64,000 bases of DNA from Flaccisagitta enflata (GCA_965153355.1 OZ231126.1:71052001-71116000), one strand, 5' to 3'; shown: positions 22,091 through 33,134, counted from the first letter of the stretch. Program-made: numbers and translations. The notes: generated from the letters alone by a model not told the origin.

Positions 22091-23288
22091 TGACGAGGGA
22101 AAAAGAGACGGACATAAGACGCGATAGACAATGTGACAGACAGATGGAGAGACAGTCAAGCCTTCTAAATTGCAAAACATGAACTTTATTTTTCCCCCTT
22201 TCTTCTTTTTTTTTCTCTTCGTTGTCGAAGAACACGACTTTCCCTTTATTTCTTTACTTCGACGAACCTTTTTTCTCTTCTTTTTTTTTTTTGGGGGGGG
22301 GGGGGGGCTGCGCACTCGAGAGTCGGGAAAACAGGGTTCATATTTTCTATTTTTCCCTTTTTCTCTCTGCAGGACCAATACAAATCAGAGTTTAATCAGG
22401 AGTAAAGCAATTGTTGAAATTACCACCAAGATTGCAACAAGCTGCCGCCGCCGCTTATGGACATGAGAGAAGTGATGAAAAATTGAGAGCCGATCCGTCC
22501 AGCGGTTGGATGAGATAAAAGACGCTAAATTAGAATAACAAAAACCAACGTGGATAGAGAGTGTAGGCAAGTTTGAGTGAGAGGAGAGGCTTTCTAAAAT
22601 GGAGGGGAGGCAGACAAACAAACAGACGGACAAATAAACAGACAGACAGACAAACATCTCCCCTGACTTAAGCCACTAAGGAGATGGTAACAAACAATCA
22701 AAAAGTCAGACAGTGATGATGTGGAGTCTAAGTCTCATACCTTAACTTTTCTGCTCAAATCATGATCAAGCAATGAGATGGGCCCGTGAATTAGCCCAAC
22801 AAGACATGTTCAAAGGAGCACCGCTTCCTCCATTGGGCCCAAGCCCACGCAGAGCTTAAAGAGGGGGGTATGAGATAGGAGCTCAGATAACTGTAAGTCC
22901 TACTCACAGTCCAAGGGGAATTCTATTATCGGGTCCACCTGACGCTTAGGCTGTGGCATGCCCGGCTTCTTCAGGTATACGTTTCCGACTTACGTCTACT
23001 GGCCTGCGCTTACTAGGTCCTTAGCCTGTGGCATGGCTGGGCTTTCCGTTCAGCAACCGATTTAACGGCTCGGCCGCCTAAGGGGGGTGTCTTCCAAAGA
23101 ACAGGTGCCAGGCTAGCATTGAGCCATGAGAGAGAGAGAAACATAGAAAGAATCAGAGGATCCGGGAATAAAATGGCATCTCAGAGCCAAATCCCATGAT
23201 CTAAACCATAGTTCTAACATCTTCCTAGAGAGGTTTGGCAGGCGGATGGGGTGAAAGCTTAGGGTTACAAAGGGGGGAAGCTGATTGC

Positions 23289-23306
23289 TTCCCGGCCGAT
23301 GCACCA
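23289..23306 (-). other. Primer-binding site complementary to tRNA-Gly
   Basis: Plus strand TTCCCGGCCGATGCACCA equals the 3' end of a metazoan tRNA-Gly including CCA. It is separated from the LTR by one base. This sets the element's orientation as minus. Confidence 0.9.
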
Positions 23307-23307
23307 A

Positions 23308-23875
23308 TATAATAATGGGAAAAGAGGGGGCCAGTGGAGAATGCCCAAAAGGGAACCAAAAGAGAAAGTCGCCTGCCAGTAAGACCCTGCCCTGCCTAAA
23401 GAAGGAAGACCTGAGAAGGGCCCGCGGGTATAAGTGTCCTGCCAAACCTCAGTCTAGGCAAAAGGGAAATATATCAAGACCTAGAATCCTCATGAAATGA
23501 GCTGACTTAAGCAGAGCAAAGGCAGCTCGCTGTCATGACTGCTAAAGGGGAAGGGGAAAGACTCAAGGGATGCCCTAAATGCTCAAGGGACGTGGTCATT
23601 CCGACCACTGGTCCTTATAAATGAGCAGGAAAAAGAGAGGTGTGTCCTAGGGAATGGGTGGGAAAGCCTCTGCCAGATGCTAGACCAGAGATGCCAAAGT
23701 CAGGAAGGAAGAGCAGAGCAAAAGGGGAAGATGAGAAAAGTAGCAGAGGAGAGAGAGAGCAACAGCCAATCAAGAGGAAGGAGAAGCTGAGGAGGCAAGG
23801 CAGTGATAGCCAGAGCCAGAGAGCAGAAGGACCCGTAGCAGTGAGCTAGCTAGAGGCAGAGGTCCCCGTACTACA
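23308..23875 (-). repeat. 5' long terminal repeat
   Basis: 568 bp, same length as the 3' LTR. Differences visible include a C/T change near 23411 and a cluster of three near 23735-23742. Confidence 0.9.
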
Positions 23876-23880
23876 CTGAC
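23876..23880. repeat. Target-site duplication, right copy (CTGAC)
   Basis: Equals 16351-16355; five bases, typical for Gypsy/BEL-type integrases. Confidence 0.9.
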
Positions 23881-24501
23881 TACCAAGACCACGCTTGAAA
23901 ATTGACTTCCGGCACATTCATCAACGTCTCTTGATTCTAATTCTTTGGAATTGCATGCCACGGAAATTACAGTGACGTCAGGATGTTTCGTTTTGATACT
24001 CTTTATCGTCGTTTTGCTGAAGCTAAAGAATTTTTTCTCCCCCTCAGACGTGTCATAACATGCAAATACTTGAGGAGTATCAGATCGCAGCTTCAAGGCG
24101 GCTGTGAAACGGTCCGTTGCAGATCTTGTCCAATCATTACTTTCTTCAAGATTCAGAATGTCAAATCTGGACACAGTGCTGATTTCTGCAACATCTTGGA
24201 AATCGCAAATGAACTGGACTATTTCCTCTGAAGATTGAAGGTTACAGGTGCCAAGGGAGTGAATTTTATCGTAACTCTTTGTGTGTATACGAGATCCTTT
24301 CCTCCATTTGCTTTCACTCTCTGAGTCGAGGTAATTTTTAGAACTGATGAAAAGGACAATGTTGATGTCATCGTATTCGGGCCCGACCTCGCAGTTTTCA
24401 TCACAAAGAATGAGTGATGTGGCCTGAGTTACATTGAATTTTACACGGTTGACTCGGTCAAGACCCTCTCGTTCTAGGCAATTTGTGACTTCTTGACCCA
24501 T
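23876..24501 (-). pseudogene. FN3-SF1 NTPase gene, C-terminal helicase-like exon (motif V), cut by LTR element
   Basis: The minus frame opens just after a TAA near 24530 and may begin at an acceptor in TTTGAGACAG. The first ATG is at 24501. About 200 residues are of ordinary composition and carry superfamily-1-like signatures: SNDWTRSATDRF (motif IV-like) and VDECAGSQFSSVVLVVS (motif V-like, compare the GxEFDVVIL block of UvrD-type C domains). The coding frame then runs into the 5' LTR. From 24501 to the end of the duplication there are 208 codons plus two bases, completed across the element at 16350. In SF1 enzymes this domain closes over ATP bound at Walker A. The protein's biological role is unknown. 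Confidence 0.7.
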
Positions 24502-24529
24502 TGACTCCCAGTGGTCTGTCTCAAATTTG

Positions 24530-24960
24530 AATTAAAAATAACAGTGGACCTGCCACCGCCGCCTCACAGTGCGAGATTAGAGGAAAAAATTTTAAAATGA
24601 ATAAAATGTGTCATAGAACATCATCTTGCTACTCTTTTACTTTTTTCAAAACGTCTCAAAACGTCACCTCCGTTTGGGAAATATAAACCCTCGATGTTGT
24701 AGCTAACACTGAGTACTACAACACCTAGGCCGGGCAACCTCCCGAAATTCCCCGATCTTTAGTGTAGGGGTCTGATTATCATTCATGGTGAGATGACGAT
24801 GACCAGGTACAGGCTCACTTTGATTAGCTGCATTTTCATGAGAAATCTCTTCCTAATGCTTCGTTTCAATCTTCCCATACTGAATTCCGACTGTGTTACT
24901 TTTTTCTCACTTTTTCCTTCTTTTTCTTTCATTTTGATTTTTTTATCGTAACAGACTGAA
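24530..24960. other. Noncoding stretch between NTPase exon and AAC tract
   Basis: Holds a TGTTGTAG/CTACAACA inverted pair near 24695-24725. A-box-like TTAGTGTAGGGG lies near 24760, but without a B box or cloverleaf. No gene called. Confidence 0.45.
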
Positions 24961-25087
24961 AAATGACAAAAAACGATGACGATTTTGTTGATGATGACCA
25001 CGTAACTAATACCAATGATGACGACGAGGATGATGACGAGGACGATGACGGCAATGACGACGATGATGACGATGAAGACGATGACGA

Positions 25088-25457
<370 letters not shown>

Positions 25458-25539
25458 CGATCAGTCTCACGGAAATACTTCAGAGATAGTTAAAGAATAT
25501 TTTTTTGTGTTTGTATTATCAGTCCTTTTTAGGTGCAGC

Positions 25540-25640
25540 CGTTAGGAATGCATCCCTATTAAAGGGTCTGTCCGTTGGTCCATCTGTCCATCCATCCATC
25601 TGTCCGTCTGTTTGTCTGTCTGTTTGCCTGGACAAAAACT
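25540..25640 (+). mobile_element. Family-2-like head with GTCC tract
   Basis: TTTTTAGGTGCAGCCGTTAGGAATGCATCCCTATTAAAGGGTCTGTCCG is followed by CATCCATC/GTCTGTTTGTC repeats. It resembles the variant heads at 37210 and 53783 but without a clean hairpin. Confidence 0.45.
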
Positions 25641-25696
25641 GCGGAGACACAGTCCAGATGCTTCATTGCTCAGTCGAGCTTGTTTGGATTTTTTGT

Positions 25697-25833
25697 CGGG
25701 GACACGCGACTCTACACCTTGCTGTGTCGGTGGGTAGGTCCGTTACAAATTTTGTTGAATTTTGAGCAATTATTGCATAACGGCCCCTGCCCAATTGTCT
25801 GCGACTGTCTTGCCGTGTATCCGGCCTTGTTCC
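25697..25833 (+). mobile_element. Family-1 short element, reduced
   Basis: GGGGACACGCGACTCTACACCTTGCTGTGTCGG, one short GGTAGGTCCG tract, GGCCCCTGCCCAATTG, and tail GCGACTGTCTTGCCGTGTATCC with GGCCTTG. About 140 bp. Confidence 0.7.
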
Positions 25834-25856
25834 GTTCCTGCCCACAGGCGCTCATA

Positions 25857-26468
25857 CAGTGCGGCGCAAAAATAAGTTTCAGGTTTTGTCACAAGTCTTT
25901 TGTATGTTCCATAGCAGATAAGAACCTTTTATCAGTGAGATTATTAAAGGATTTTTAGTTTTCTTTAATTTGGGACCAATCCCAGATTTCTAGCTCTTTT
26001 TGTTTAGGCGTGACATTGATTTGAAGTAGTATATATCAAAATTACCTTGGGAAAAACAGCAAAAAATGATGATATTTTCATTGCTAGAAAACATGACTGA
26101 TTCACTTCAACCTAATGTCATTTGAAGAGGAATCAAGCTATAAAGTTCTGCTTGGTCTAGATTTGTATATTTTTTGAAGATCTTTAAAAAGCTCATGGAT
26201 ATGATGCATGAATCATGATTCTTTTTTAGTCTATTAAACAAAAACAAGGTCTAAGATATGTTTTATCAATAGTTAGTACTGGTTAATTATATCCCTTCTT
26301 TGAACTTGTATAACTTTTTAACAAATTAAGTTACAATAATGGGATTGGACTAGATTTGTAGAACTTTTGAAGATGTTTAAATATATCATGGATTTTAATT
26401 GTCTAAACTCACTACTTATGAAATATTTGCTCACTAAACTGATTGAAACTTATTTTTGCGCCGCACTG
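25857..26468. mobile_element. Hairpin MITE with TA target duplication
   Basis: TA-CAGTGCGGCGCAAAAATAAG at the left is mirrored by CTTATTTTTGCGCCGCACTG-TA at the right. Inside, TTTAATTTGGGACCAATC is close to the shared core of the MITEs at 45163 and 13894. It sits 24 bp from the end of a family-1 copy. Confidence 0.88.
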
Positions 26469-26654
26469 TATTTTAAAGAAGCGGAAAGCGCCGTTTCTTG
26501 GATGCTGAAGGAGTTTGTTGGAAGATCGGATGAGGAAGGAGGGAAAAAAGAAAAAAGAAAGAGGAAAAAAAGAAAGAAGCTAACAAACAAAGACGAGATT
26601 AAAACCCTCAAGAGTATGTTGAGTACAAAAGAGGCATTTTGTCAGAGAAGATAA
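26469..26654 (+). other. Short lysine-rich open frame of doubtful status
   Basis: After the MITE the plus frame reads AESAVSWMLKEFVGRSDEEG, then a KEKRKRKKRKK patch, to a TAA at 26652. The upstream part of the frame is MITE sequence. Composition is partly protein-like, but no family is recognised. A terminal exon with an acceptor in TATTTTAAAG is possible but unproven. Confidence 0.2.
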
Positions 26655-27144
26655 AAACTTGATTGTGTGATGGAATCAAATCATTTTTCAAACTTTTCTC
26701 TATTTCATGGTCAAATTGAGTAAAAGAAATCAAGCATACTAATTAGTGTTACATTTTGCAACTTTTTACCATAAAATGGACTAATAACAATCTGTGTAAG
26801 AAACATATGAGGCAGAATTTTTGCCTCTCGGAAGATTTTAAATCTGTCCTGTCTTGTTTTAGCTGATACATAATTTCCTCCTTCACGAAAGTTACAATCA
26901 TCACTCATGAGCAGATTGCGCATATCTTTGTGCACTTTTATTTTATAGGAACCAGGTTTATAAGAACAACAAGGCTTGTAATTGCTCCAGAATTGAGAAC
27001 ATTGTTGTTATTTTACTCGTAGCTATCTCTATCTCTTTTGAAGGCTTTGGCCAAAAAATGTTGTTCTTATAATAGAAATAAAGTGTATTCATATATCTCT
27101 ATCTTTGTCTCGTAACCCGAAGTTATTTCTTTTGTCTCTCTTTT

Positions 27145-27243
27145 TAGTCGCGGACACGCGTCTCTACACCCTGCCGTGTCGTTCGGTCCGTTGGTCCATC
27201 ACATTTTTGAATTCCGAGCTGCCGTGTATCCGGCCTTGTTTTT
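27145..27243 (+). mobile_element. Family-1 minimal element (99 bp)
   Basis: Head TAGTCGCGGACACGCGTCTCTACACCC, a two-unit GGTCCGTT tract, then CCGTGTATCCGGCCTTGTT. It keeps only the head, the tetranucleotide seed and the tail, so it marks the minimal conserved modules. Confidence 0.75.
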
Positions 27244-27247
27244 GTTT

Positions 27248-27375
27248 AACCATCCCACGAGGGAGTGAGCGAAGTGATTGAGCAATCCTGTCAACAGAGC
27301 AGAACAAGCAAGTCAGGCGAGTGAGGCACAGCAGAGCGAGAGCGGAGCGAACATTGCGAGCCCTTTGAAATTAGT
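27248..27375 (+). repeat. GAGCGAGTGAGC-type repeat, copy 1
   Basis: CCCACGAGGGAGTGAGCGAAGTGA is followed by GAGCGAG-rich sequence and GAGCCCTTTGAAA. The same order occurs at 56194-56310. Confidence 0.6.
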
Positions 27376-27930
27376 CATGGAATTCACGGCCGCCTCATGT
27401 TAATCAGATTCTCATGAATAACATAATATTTTTAGTTCTTACGTCTATGTCAAAGTGTCTATGTTCATTCCCTTAAGTGGCATTGGAAATTTTCAGTTGC
27501 GTGCGTGCCACTATACGCTGGTCAACTTGTCTCAGGGTGCAACTGTCAGTTGTTTTTTCTGTCAGTCTCCAAATTGTTACTGAAAGTCATCATTTTAAGT
27601 AGGGTTTCATGCCATTAAAGAAAAAAATTGTTGGAGATTGATGAAAGCTTTTTGCATATTGTCACATATATAAAATGAAATTAAGAAGCCGTCTATGGGA
27701 GAGCAAAGTCAACAATTTCAGTGAAAAACTAAAAAAAATTATAAACTTTTGTTTATCTGCTACTATATACAATAGGGTTGCGATTGAAGGAGCTTTTTAG
27801 ATTTCCTAATAATGTAAACAGATACGCTATATGATATTCAAAGATTTGAATGAATTGAAATATGAGCGGTGGAGGTGGGAGGGACGTTGACCGGTTATCA
27901 GGGGAAAAAACCTTAAGGCTTGGAAACTTT
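27376..27930. other. Noncoding stretch before the satellite
   Basis: A degenerate AGTTGCGTGCGTGCCACTATACGC near 27496 resembles a family-1 head. Otherwise AT-rich and featureless. Confidence 0.45.
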
Positions 27931-27933
27931 GGC

Positions 27934-30840
27934 TTTGGGGGTTGGGTCGTTGTAGGGGTGCCCGAGGTGGTGATAAAGGGGGTATTTGGGGTGATTTTGT
28001 ATTTTTAGGTTAAACTTTCCTCCGGTATATCCAAATCTCGCTATGTGATGGTGATTTTGGGGGTTGGGTCGTTGTAGGGGTGCCCGAGGTGGTGATAAAG
28101 GGGGTATTTGGGGTGATTTTGTATTTTTAGGTTAAACTTTCCTCCGGTATATCCAAATCTCGCTATGTGATGGTGATTTTGGGGGTTGGGTCGTTGTAGG
28201 GGTGCCCGAGGTGGTGATAAAGGGGGTATTTGGGGTGATTTTGTATTTTTAGGTTAAACTTTCCTCTGGTATATCCAAATCTCGCTATGTGATGGTGATT
28301 TTGGGGGTTGGGTCGTTGTAGGGGTGCCCGAGGTGGTGATAAAGGGGGTATTTGGGGTGATTTTGTATTTTTTAGGTTAAACTTTCCTCTGGTATATCCA
28401 AATCTCGCTATGTGATGGTGATTTTGGGGGTTGGGTCGTTGTAGGGGTGCCCGAGGTGGTGATAAAGGGGGTATTTGGGGTGATTTTGTATTTTTTAGGT
28501 TAAACTTTCCTCTGGTATATCCAAATCTCGCTATGTGATGGTGATTTTGGGGGTTGGGTCGTTGTAGGGGTGCCCGAGGTGGTGATAAAGGGGGTATTTG
28601 GGGTGATTTTGTATTTTTTAGGTTAAACTTTCCTCTGGTATATCCAAATCTCGCTATGTGATGGTGATTTTGGGGGTTGGGTCGTTGTAGGGGTGCCCGA
28701 GGTGGTGATAAAGGGGGTATTTGGGGTGATTTTGTATTTTTAGGTTAAACTTTCCTCTGGTATATCCAAATCTCGCTATGTGATGGTGATTTTGGGGGTT
28801 GGGTCGTTGTAGGGGTGCCCGAGGTGGTGATAAAGGGGGTATTTGGGGTGATTTTGTATTTTTTAGGTTAAACTTTCCTCTGGTATATCCAAATCTCGCT
28901 ATGTGATGGTGATTTTGGGGGTTGGGTCGTTGTAGGGGTGCCCGAGGTGGTGATAAAGGGGGTATTTGGGGTGATTTTGTATTTTTTAGGTTAAACTTTC
29001 CTCTGGTATATCCAAATCTCGCTATGTGATGGTGATTTTGGGGGTTGGGTCGTTGTAGGGGTGCCCGAGGTGGTGATAAAGGGGGTATTTGGGGTGATTT
29101 TGTATTTTTAGGTTAAACTTTCCTCTGGTATATCCAAATCTCGCTATGTGATGGTGATTTTGGGGGTTGGGTCGTTGTAGGGGTGCCCGAGGTGGTGATA
29201 AAGGGGGTATTTGGGGTGATTTTGTATTTTTAGGTTAAACTTTCCTCTGGTATATCCAAATCTCGCTATGTGATGGTGATTTTGGGGGTTGGGTCGTTGT
29301 AAACTTTCCTCTGGTGATAAAGGGGGTATTTGGGGTGATTTTGTATTTTTTAGGTTAAACTTTCCTCTGGTATATCCAAATCTCGCTATGTGATGGTGAT
29401 TTTGGGGGTTGGGTCGTTGTAGGGGTGCCCGAGGTGGTGATAAAGGGGGTATTTGGGGTGATTTTGTATTTTTAGGTTAAACTTTCCTCTGGTATATCCA
29501 AATCTCGCTATGTGATGGTGATTTTGGGGGTTGGGTCGTTGTAGGGGTGCCCGAGGTGGTGATAAAGGGGGTATTTGGGGTGATTTTGTATTTTTTAGGT
29601 TAAACTTTCCTCTGGTATATCCAAATCTCGCTATGTGATGGTGATTTTGGGGGTTGGGTCGTTGTAGGGGTGCCCGAGGTGGTGATAAAGGGGGTATTTG
29701 GGGTGATTTTGTATTTTTTAGGTTAAACTTTCCTCTGGTATATCCAAATCTCGCTATGTGATGGTGATTTTGGGGGTTGGGTCGTTGTAGGGGTGCCCGA
29801 GGTGGTGATAAAGGGGGTATTTGGGGTGATTTTGTATTTTTTAGGTTAAACTTTCCTCTGGTATATCCAAATCTCGCTATGTGATGGTGATTTTGGGGGT
29901 TGGGTCGTTGTAGGGGTGCCCGAGGTGGTGATAAAGGGGGTATTTGGGGTGATTTTGTATTTTTTAGGTTAAACTTTCCTCTGGTATATCCAAATCTCGC
30001 TATGTGATGGTGATTTTGGGGGTTGGGTCGTTGTAGGGGTGCCCGAGGTGGTGATAAAGGGGGTATTTGGGGTGATTTTGTATTTTTAGGTTAAACTTTC
30101 CTCTGGTATATCCAAATCTCGCTATGTGATGGTGATTTTGGGGGTTGGGTCGTTGTAGGGGTGCCCGAGGTGGTGATAAAGGGGGTATTTGGGGTGATTT
30201 TGTATTTTTTAGGTTAAACTTTCCTCTGGTATATCCAAATCTCGCTATGTGATGGTGATTTTGGGGGTTGGGTCGTTGTAGGGGTGCCCGAGGTGGTGAT
30301 AAAGGGGGTATTTGGGGTGATTTTGTATTTTTAGGTTAAACTTTCCTCTGGTATATCCAAATCTCGCTATGTGATGGTGATTTTGGGGGTTGGGTCGTTG
30401 TAGGGGTGCCCGAGGTGGTGATAAAGGGGGTATTTGGGGTGATTTTGTATTTTTAGGTTAAACTTTCCTCTGGTATATCCAAATCTCGCTATGTGATGGT
30501 GATTTTGGGGGTTGGGTCGTTGTAGGGGTGCCCGAGGTGGTGATAAAGGGGGTATTTGGGGTGATTTTGTATTTTTAGGTTAAACTTTCCTCTGGTATAT
30601 CCAAATCTCGCTATGTGATGGTGATTTTGGGGGTTGGGTCGTTGTAGGGGTGCCCGAGGTGGTGATAAAGGGGGTATTTGGGGTGATTTTGTATTTTTAG
30701 GTTAAACTTTCCTCTGGTATATCCAAATCTCGCTATGTGATGGTGATTTTGGGGGTTGGGTCGTTGTAGGGGTGCCCGAGGTGGTGATAAAGGGGGTATT
30801 TGGGGTGATTTTGTATTTTTAGGTTAAACTTTCCTCTGGT
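27934..30840. repeat. 122/123 bp satellite array
   Basis: About 24 head-to-tail units with landmarks GTTGGGTCGTTGTAGGGGTG, AAAGGGGGTATTTGGGGTG and ATCCAAATCTCGCTATGTG. Landmark starts at 27941, 28063 and 28185 give a period of 122. Many units have one more T before AGGTTAAAC (123). Units are almost identical; the first two carry CTCCGG where the rest have CTCTGG. One rearranged unit (about 29297-29320) has lost its middle and joins TTGTAAACTTTCCTCTGG to TGATAAAGG. No gene inside. Confidence 0.97.
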
Positions 30841-30841
30841 A

Positions 30842-31605
30842 CAGGGTCATCAATCTCAACTGAAAAAAAGTATTAAGCTATTGTGTCTCAATGCTTCATT
30901 TTCATAATCTGAAATTAATTTTCTCTTTAAGTACTATGTTTGACGTTTTTTGTGTCAAAATTTCGTTGGTCTAGGTTAAATAGTTTGTCCACAGCCTCAA
31001 TTTGAAGTAGTTGTGCTATTTCCAGCTGAAGCAAAATTGAAAAATTGCTTACAAGAGTGTCTTCCTTTAAAATGCTCTCATTTCTAAACCATTAGAGCTA
31101 GAAACGCCAGATTGGTCTCAAATGAAAGATAATTTGATGTAGTTTTTCGAACTTTCTTTGGTTGGGTTATGAAATGATATTCAGAGTAAGTTTCATGGCC
31201 TTGAAATCGATTTTTTTGAAAAAATTTCTTTGATCTGTGGATTTTTCAATAAAAAGTATGACAAACAGGTGCAAAACTGTTTTCCTCTTTTTGATAGCAA
31301 AAAATATATCAAATTATCTTTCATTTGAGACCAATCTGGTATTTGTAGCGCAAGCCGTTTAGAAATGAGACCAATATAAAGAGAAACTACCATGTGAAAC
31401 AACATTTTCCCCTTATTTTACCACTAAAAACTGCTCATACTTCAAATTGATATTAAATGAAAACTATTTGACCAAAGTCCATGAAATTTTGATACAAAAA
31501 ACGTCAATCAATGCTCTCCAAGGAAAAATCGATTTCAGATCACTCAGTTGACACATCTCTGCGAAAAAGCTTAAAAGATTTTTTCAAACGAGATTGATGG
31601 CTGTG
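30842..31605. mobile_element. Hairpin MITE inserted in the satellite
   Basis: CAGGGTCATCAATCTCAAC at the left mirrors GAGATTGATGGCTGTG at the right. The satellite word GGTATATCC is split into GGTA and TATATCC around it, so the insertion duplicated TA exactly. The inner core (TAGAAACGCCAGATTGGTCTC against GAGACCAATCTGGTATTTG) is shared with the MITEs at 13894 and 45163. The inserted copy spans 764 bp. Confidence 0.93.
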
Positions 31606-31748
31606 TATATCCAAATCTCGCTATGTGATGGTGATTTTGGGGGTTGGGTCGTTGTAGGGGTGCCCGAGGTGGTGATAAAGGGGGTATTTGGGGTGATTTT
31701 GTATTTTTAGGTTAAACTTTCCTCTGGTATATCCAAATCTCGCTATGT
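31606..31748. repeat. 122 bp satellite, last unit beyond the MITE
   Basis: Continues the array interrupted at 30840, then stops at CGCTATGTG, where a CCGCCTCC-rich sequence begins. Confidence 0.95.
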
Positions 31749-31749
31749 G

Positions 31750-32120
31750 CGCCTCCGCCTCCACTGTTATCACCCCCCTCCCGCCACCGCCGCCCTCACC
31801 AGCTCTGTTGCCCCCTCCCATGCTGCTACACATCTTCCTCACCATTAAAGTGAAAAAAAATTCTTTCCCACCTCCGCCTCCTCCTCCTCAACCACCACCG
31901 CCTCCTCATTCCTCCTCCTCCTCCGCCACCACCTCCTGTCCTCAACCATATAGGGTGAAGGGGTCCTCCCGCGTCGCCGCGAGTATGAGCCCACTACCTC
32001 AGAGGCATAATGAATGCATGCCTATGAATGCATTGGTAGTATTGCAGTATGAAATCACCCATCATTTGGAGGAGGGAGGTGGAGTTTGGAGGAGTTTGGA
32101 GGAGAAGGAGGAGGTCATTT
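31750..32120. repeat. CCT/CCG- then GGA-rich low-complexity segment
   Basis: The plus strand is CCGCCTCC-rich to about 31940 and GGAGGAGG-rich near 32065-32110. This is a weaker version of the inverted CCG/CGG pair at 38605-39258. The proline/serine frame (31745-32149) is an artefact. Confidence 0.6.
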
Positions 32121-32149
32121 GTGAGATCATGCCATTATTGGCAGTGTGA

Positions 32150-33120
32150 AATCATTGAATAGAAATCACCTCCTCATTCCCCATATGCAAGCAAAATATT
32201 TTCATCATTACAATAACGTGTCATCCTAAAAGCATTTTCATCATAAAAACCATATTCATTAAGAAAAAAAAATTCCATCCTGAAAAAGATTTGTTTGTAT
32301 AGAAAAATTTCAATCTTGAAAACAATTACAAAACTTCTAAATTTCACTTATTGTACTAAAAAAGTTTATCATGACATTTTTTTTATCACAGAAAAAATCT
32401 TCATGATTAAGACCATTTCATTGATTTTTTTTCGACCATTTTCAATCATTCATCTTAATAGTTATCATTTCTAACTATTTTCTATCATTTTCAATCTTTC
32501 ATCTTAATTGATATCTTCATCATGAAGACATATTTATCATGAAAGATCTTTTTAATATGGAAAAAATAGTTCCTATGAAAGAATGTGTTCTAAAAATTGT
32601 CAAAGAAAATTGTATAAAAAAACACAATAAAAATCATGTTACCATGATTGAGGAGTACTTGGTGAGTAGAAGAGTATGGTCACCCTAACTTGATATTTTC
32701 TGTGTAGCTGAGGACTAGGTGGGGGGGGGGTCACCCTGACTTGAACTTTTTGTAACTGCCTTGCTGAACATGAGAGTCATATAAAGTTAGTATGACCAAT
32801 GGAAAACACTATGAGTGATGCGCGTAGTAACTAGTCAATGTAGGGTCACAAGCCCTATTTTTCATTTTTTTCGGTGTACAACTACCAGTAATAGCGGCTG
32901 TCGCTGTGAGGAAAAAAGTCGTAAGCAGTGATCACTTTTCACCATGCTTTTATTTTCAGTCACTGAAATCTTTTTTTTTTTTTTTTCATTAGATCAAATC
33001 AAAAGCAATTGTATGTATTGATTGCACTGAAAATCAGAGAAAATTAGGACTGAGCCAAGTGAGCTAGATGAGCAAAAAAAAGTAAAATATTTAAAATGAT
33101 TTAACCAGACAACCAGCTTT
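32150..33120. other. AT-rich intergenic stretch with partial family-4 copy
   Basis: Tandem-like TCATCNTGAAAA clauses span about 32195-32560. A family-4 fragment (AGTGATGCGCGTAGTAACTAGTC) is at about 32813. No gene. Confidence 0.5.
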
Positions 33121-33134
33121 GCTCACTGATAAGC

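Larger units (their letters stand above)
16939..23288 (-). other. Interior of the LTR element: strand-asymmetric, no gag-pol
   Basis: From about 16950 to 22150 the plus strand is poor in T and rich in A, C and G; the element's sense strand is therefore T-rich. Many minus frames are low-complexity F/L/S runs. Short stretches read like ordinary protein on the minus strand: near 18644-18530 (MFASLGADYTINDVGPDRST), 17815-17690 (MDRIIGSYVFTVNPWMAFCI), 20983-20880 (GGGGYVGAPAPFPIVVNGTV) and about 19735-19660 (TVPYITATSWFRLGKASSYL). They are separated by T-rich sequence as exons are by introns. I could not identify them. On the plus strand, 22360-22500 follows a strong acceptor-like CCTTTTTCTCTCTGCAG. 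Captured host gene fragments are possible. Confidence 0.5.
16356..23875 (-). mobile_element. Full-length non-autonomous LTR retrotransposon inside a gene
   Basis: Two direct repeats of 568 bp (16356-16923 and 23308-23875) differ at only about eight positions. CTGAC flanks both ends as a 5 bp target duplication. Read on the minus strand, the LTR starts TGTAGTACGGGG. The primer-binding site next to the right-hand LTR has 18 bases (TGGTGCATCGGCCGGGAA) complementary to a tRNA-Gly 3' end. A polypurine tract (GAGAGGGGGAG) precedes the left-hand LTR. Orientation is therefore minus. The 6.4 kb interior shows no gag, protease, RT, RNase H or integrase motif, so the copy is non-autonomous (LARD-like). 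Low LTR divergence (about 1.4%) means a recent insertion. Confidence 0.9.

Noticed and set aside
24740-24800. tRNA or snRNA gene near an A-box-like TTAGTGTAGGGG
   Set aside because: No cloverleaf, no B box and no Sm-type site seen.
26711-26935. 74-codon minus-strand frame
   Set aside because: Ordinary composition but no recognised family, no start context or splice sites; chance ORF in AT-rich DNA is more likely.
27934-30840. Possible CRISPR-like or regulatory direct-repeat array
   Set aside because: There are no unique spacers; the whole 122/123 bp unit is repeated head to tail, so it is a satellite in a eukaryotic genome.
31745-32149. Proline-rich protein of 134 codons
   Set aside because: Starts inside satellite sequence and consists of CCG/CCT repeats; no domain or splice signals.
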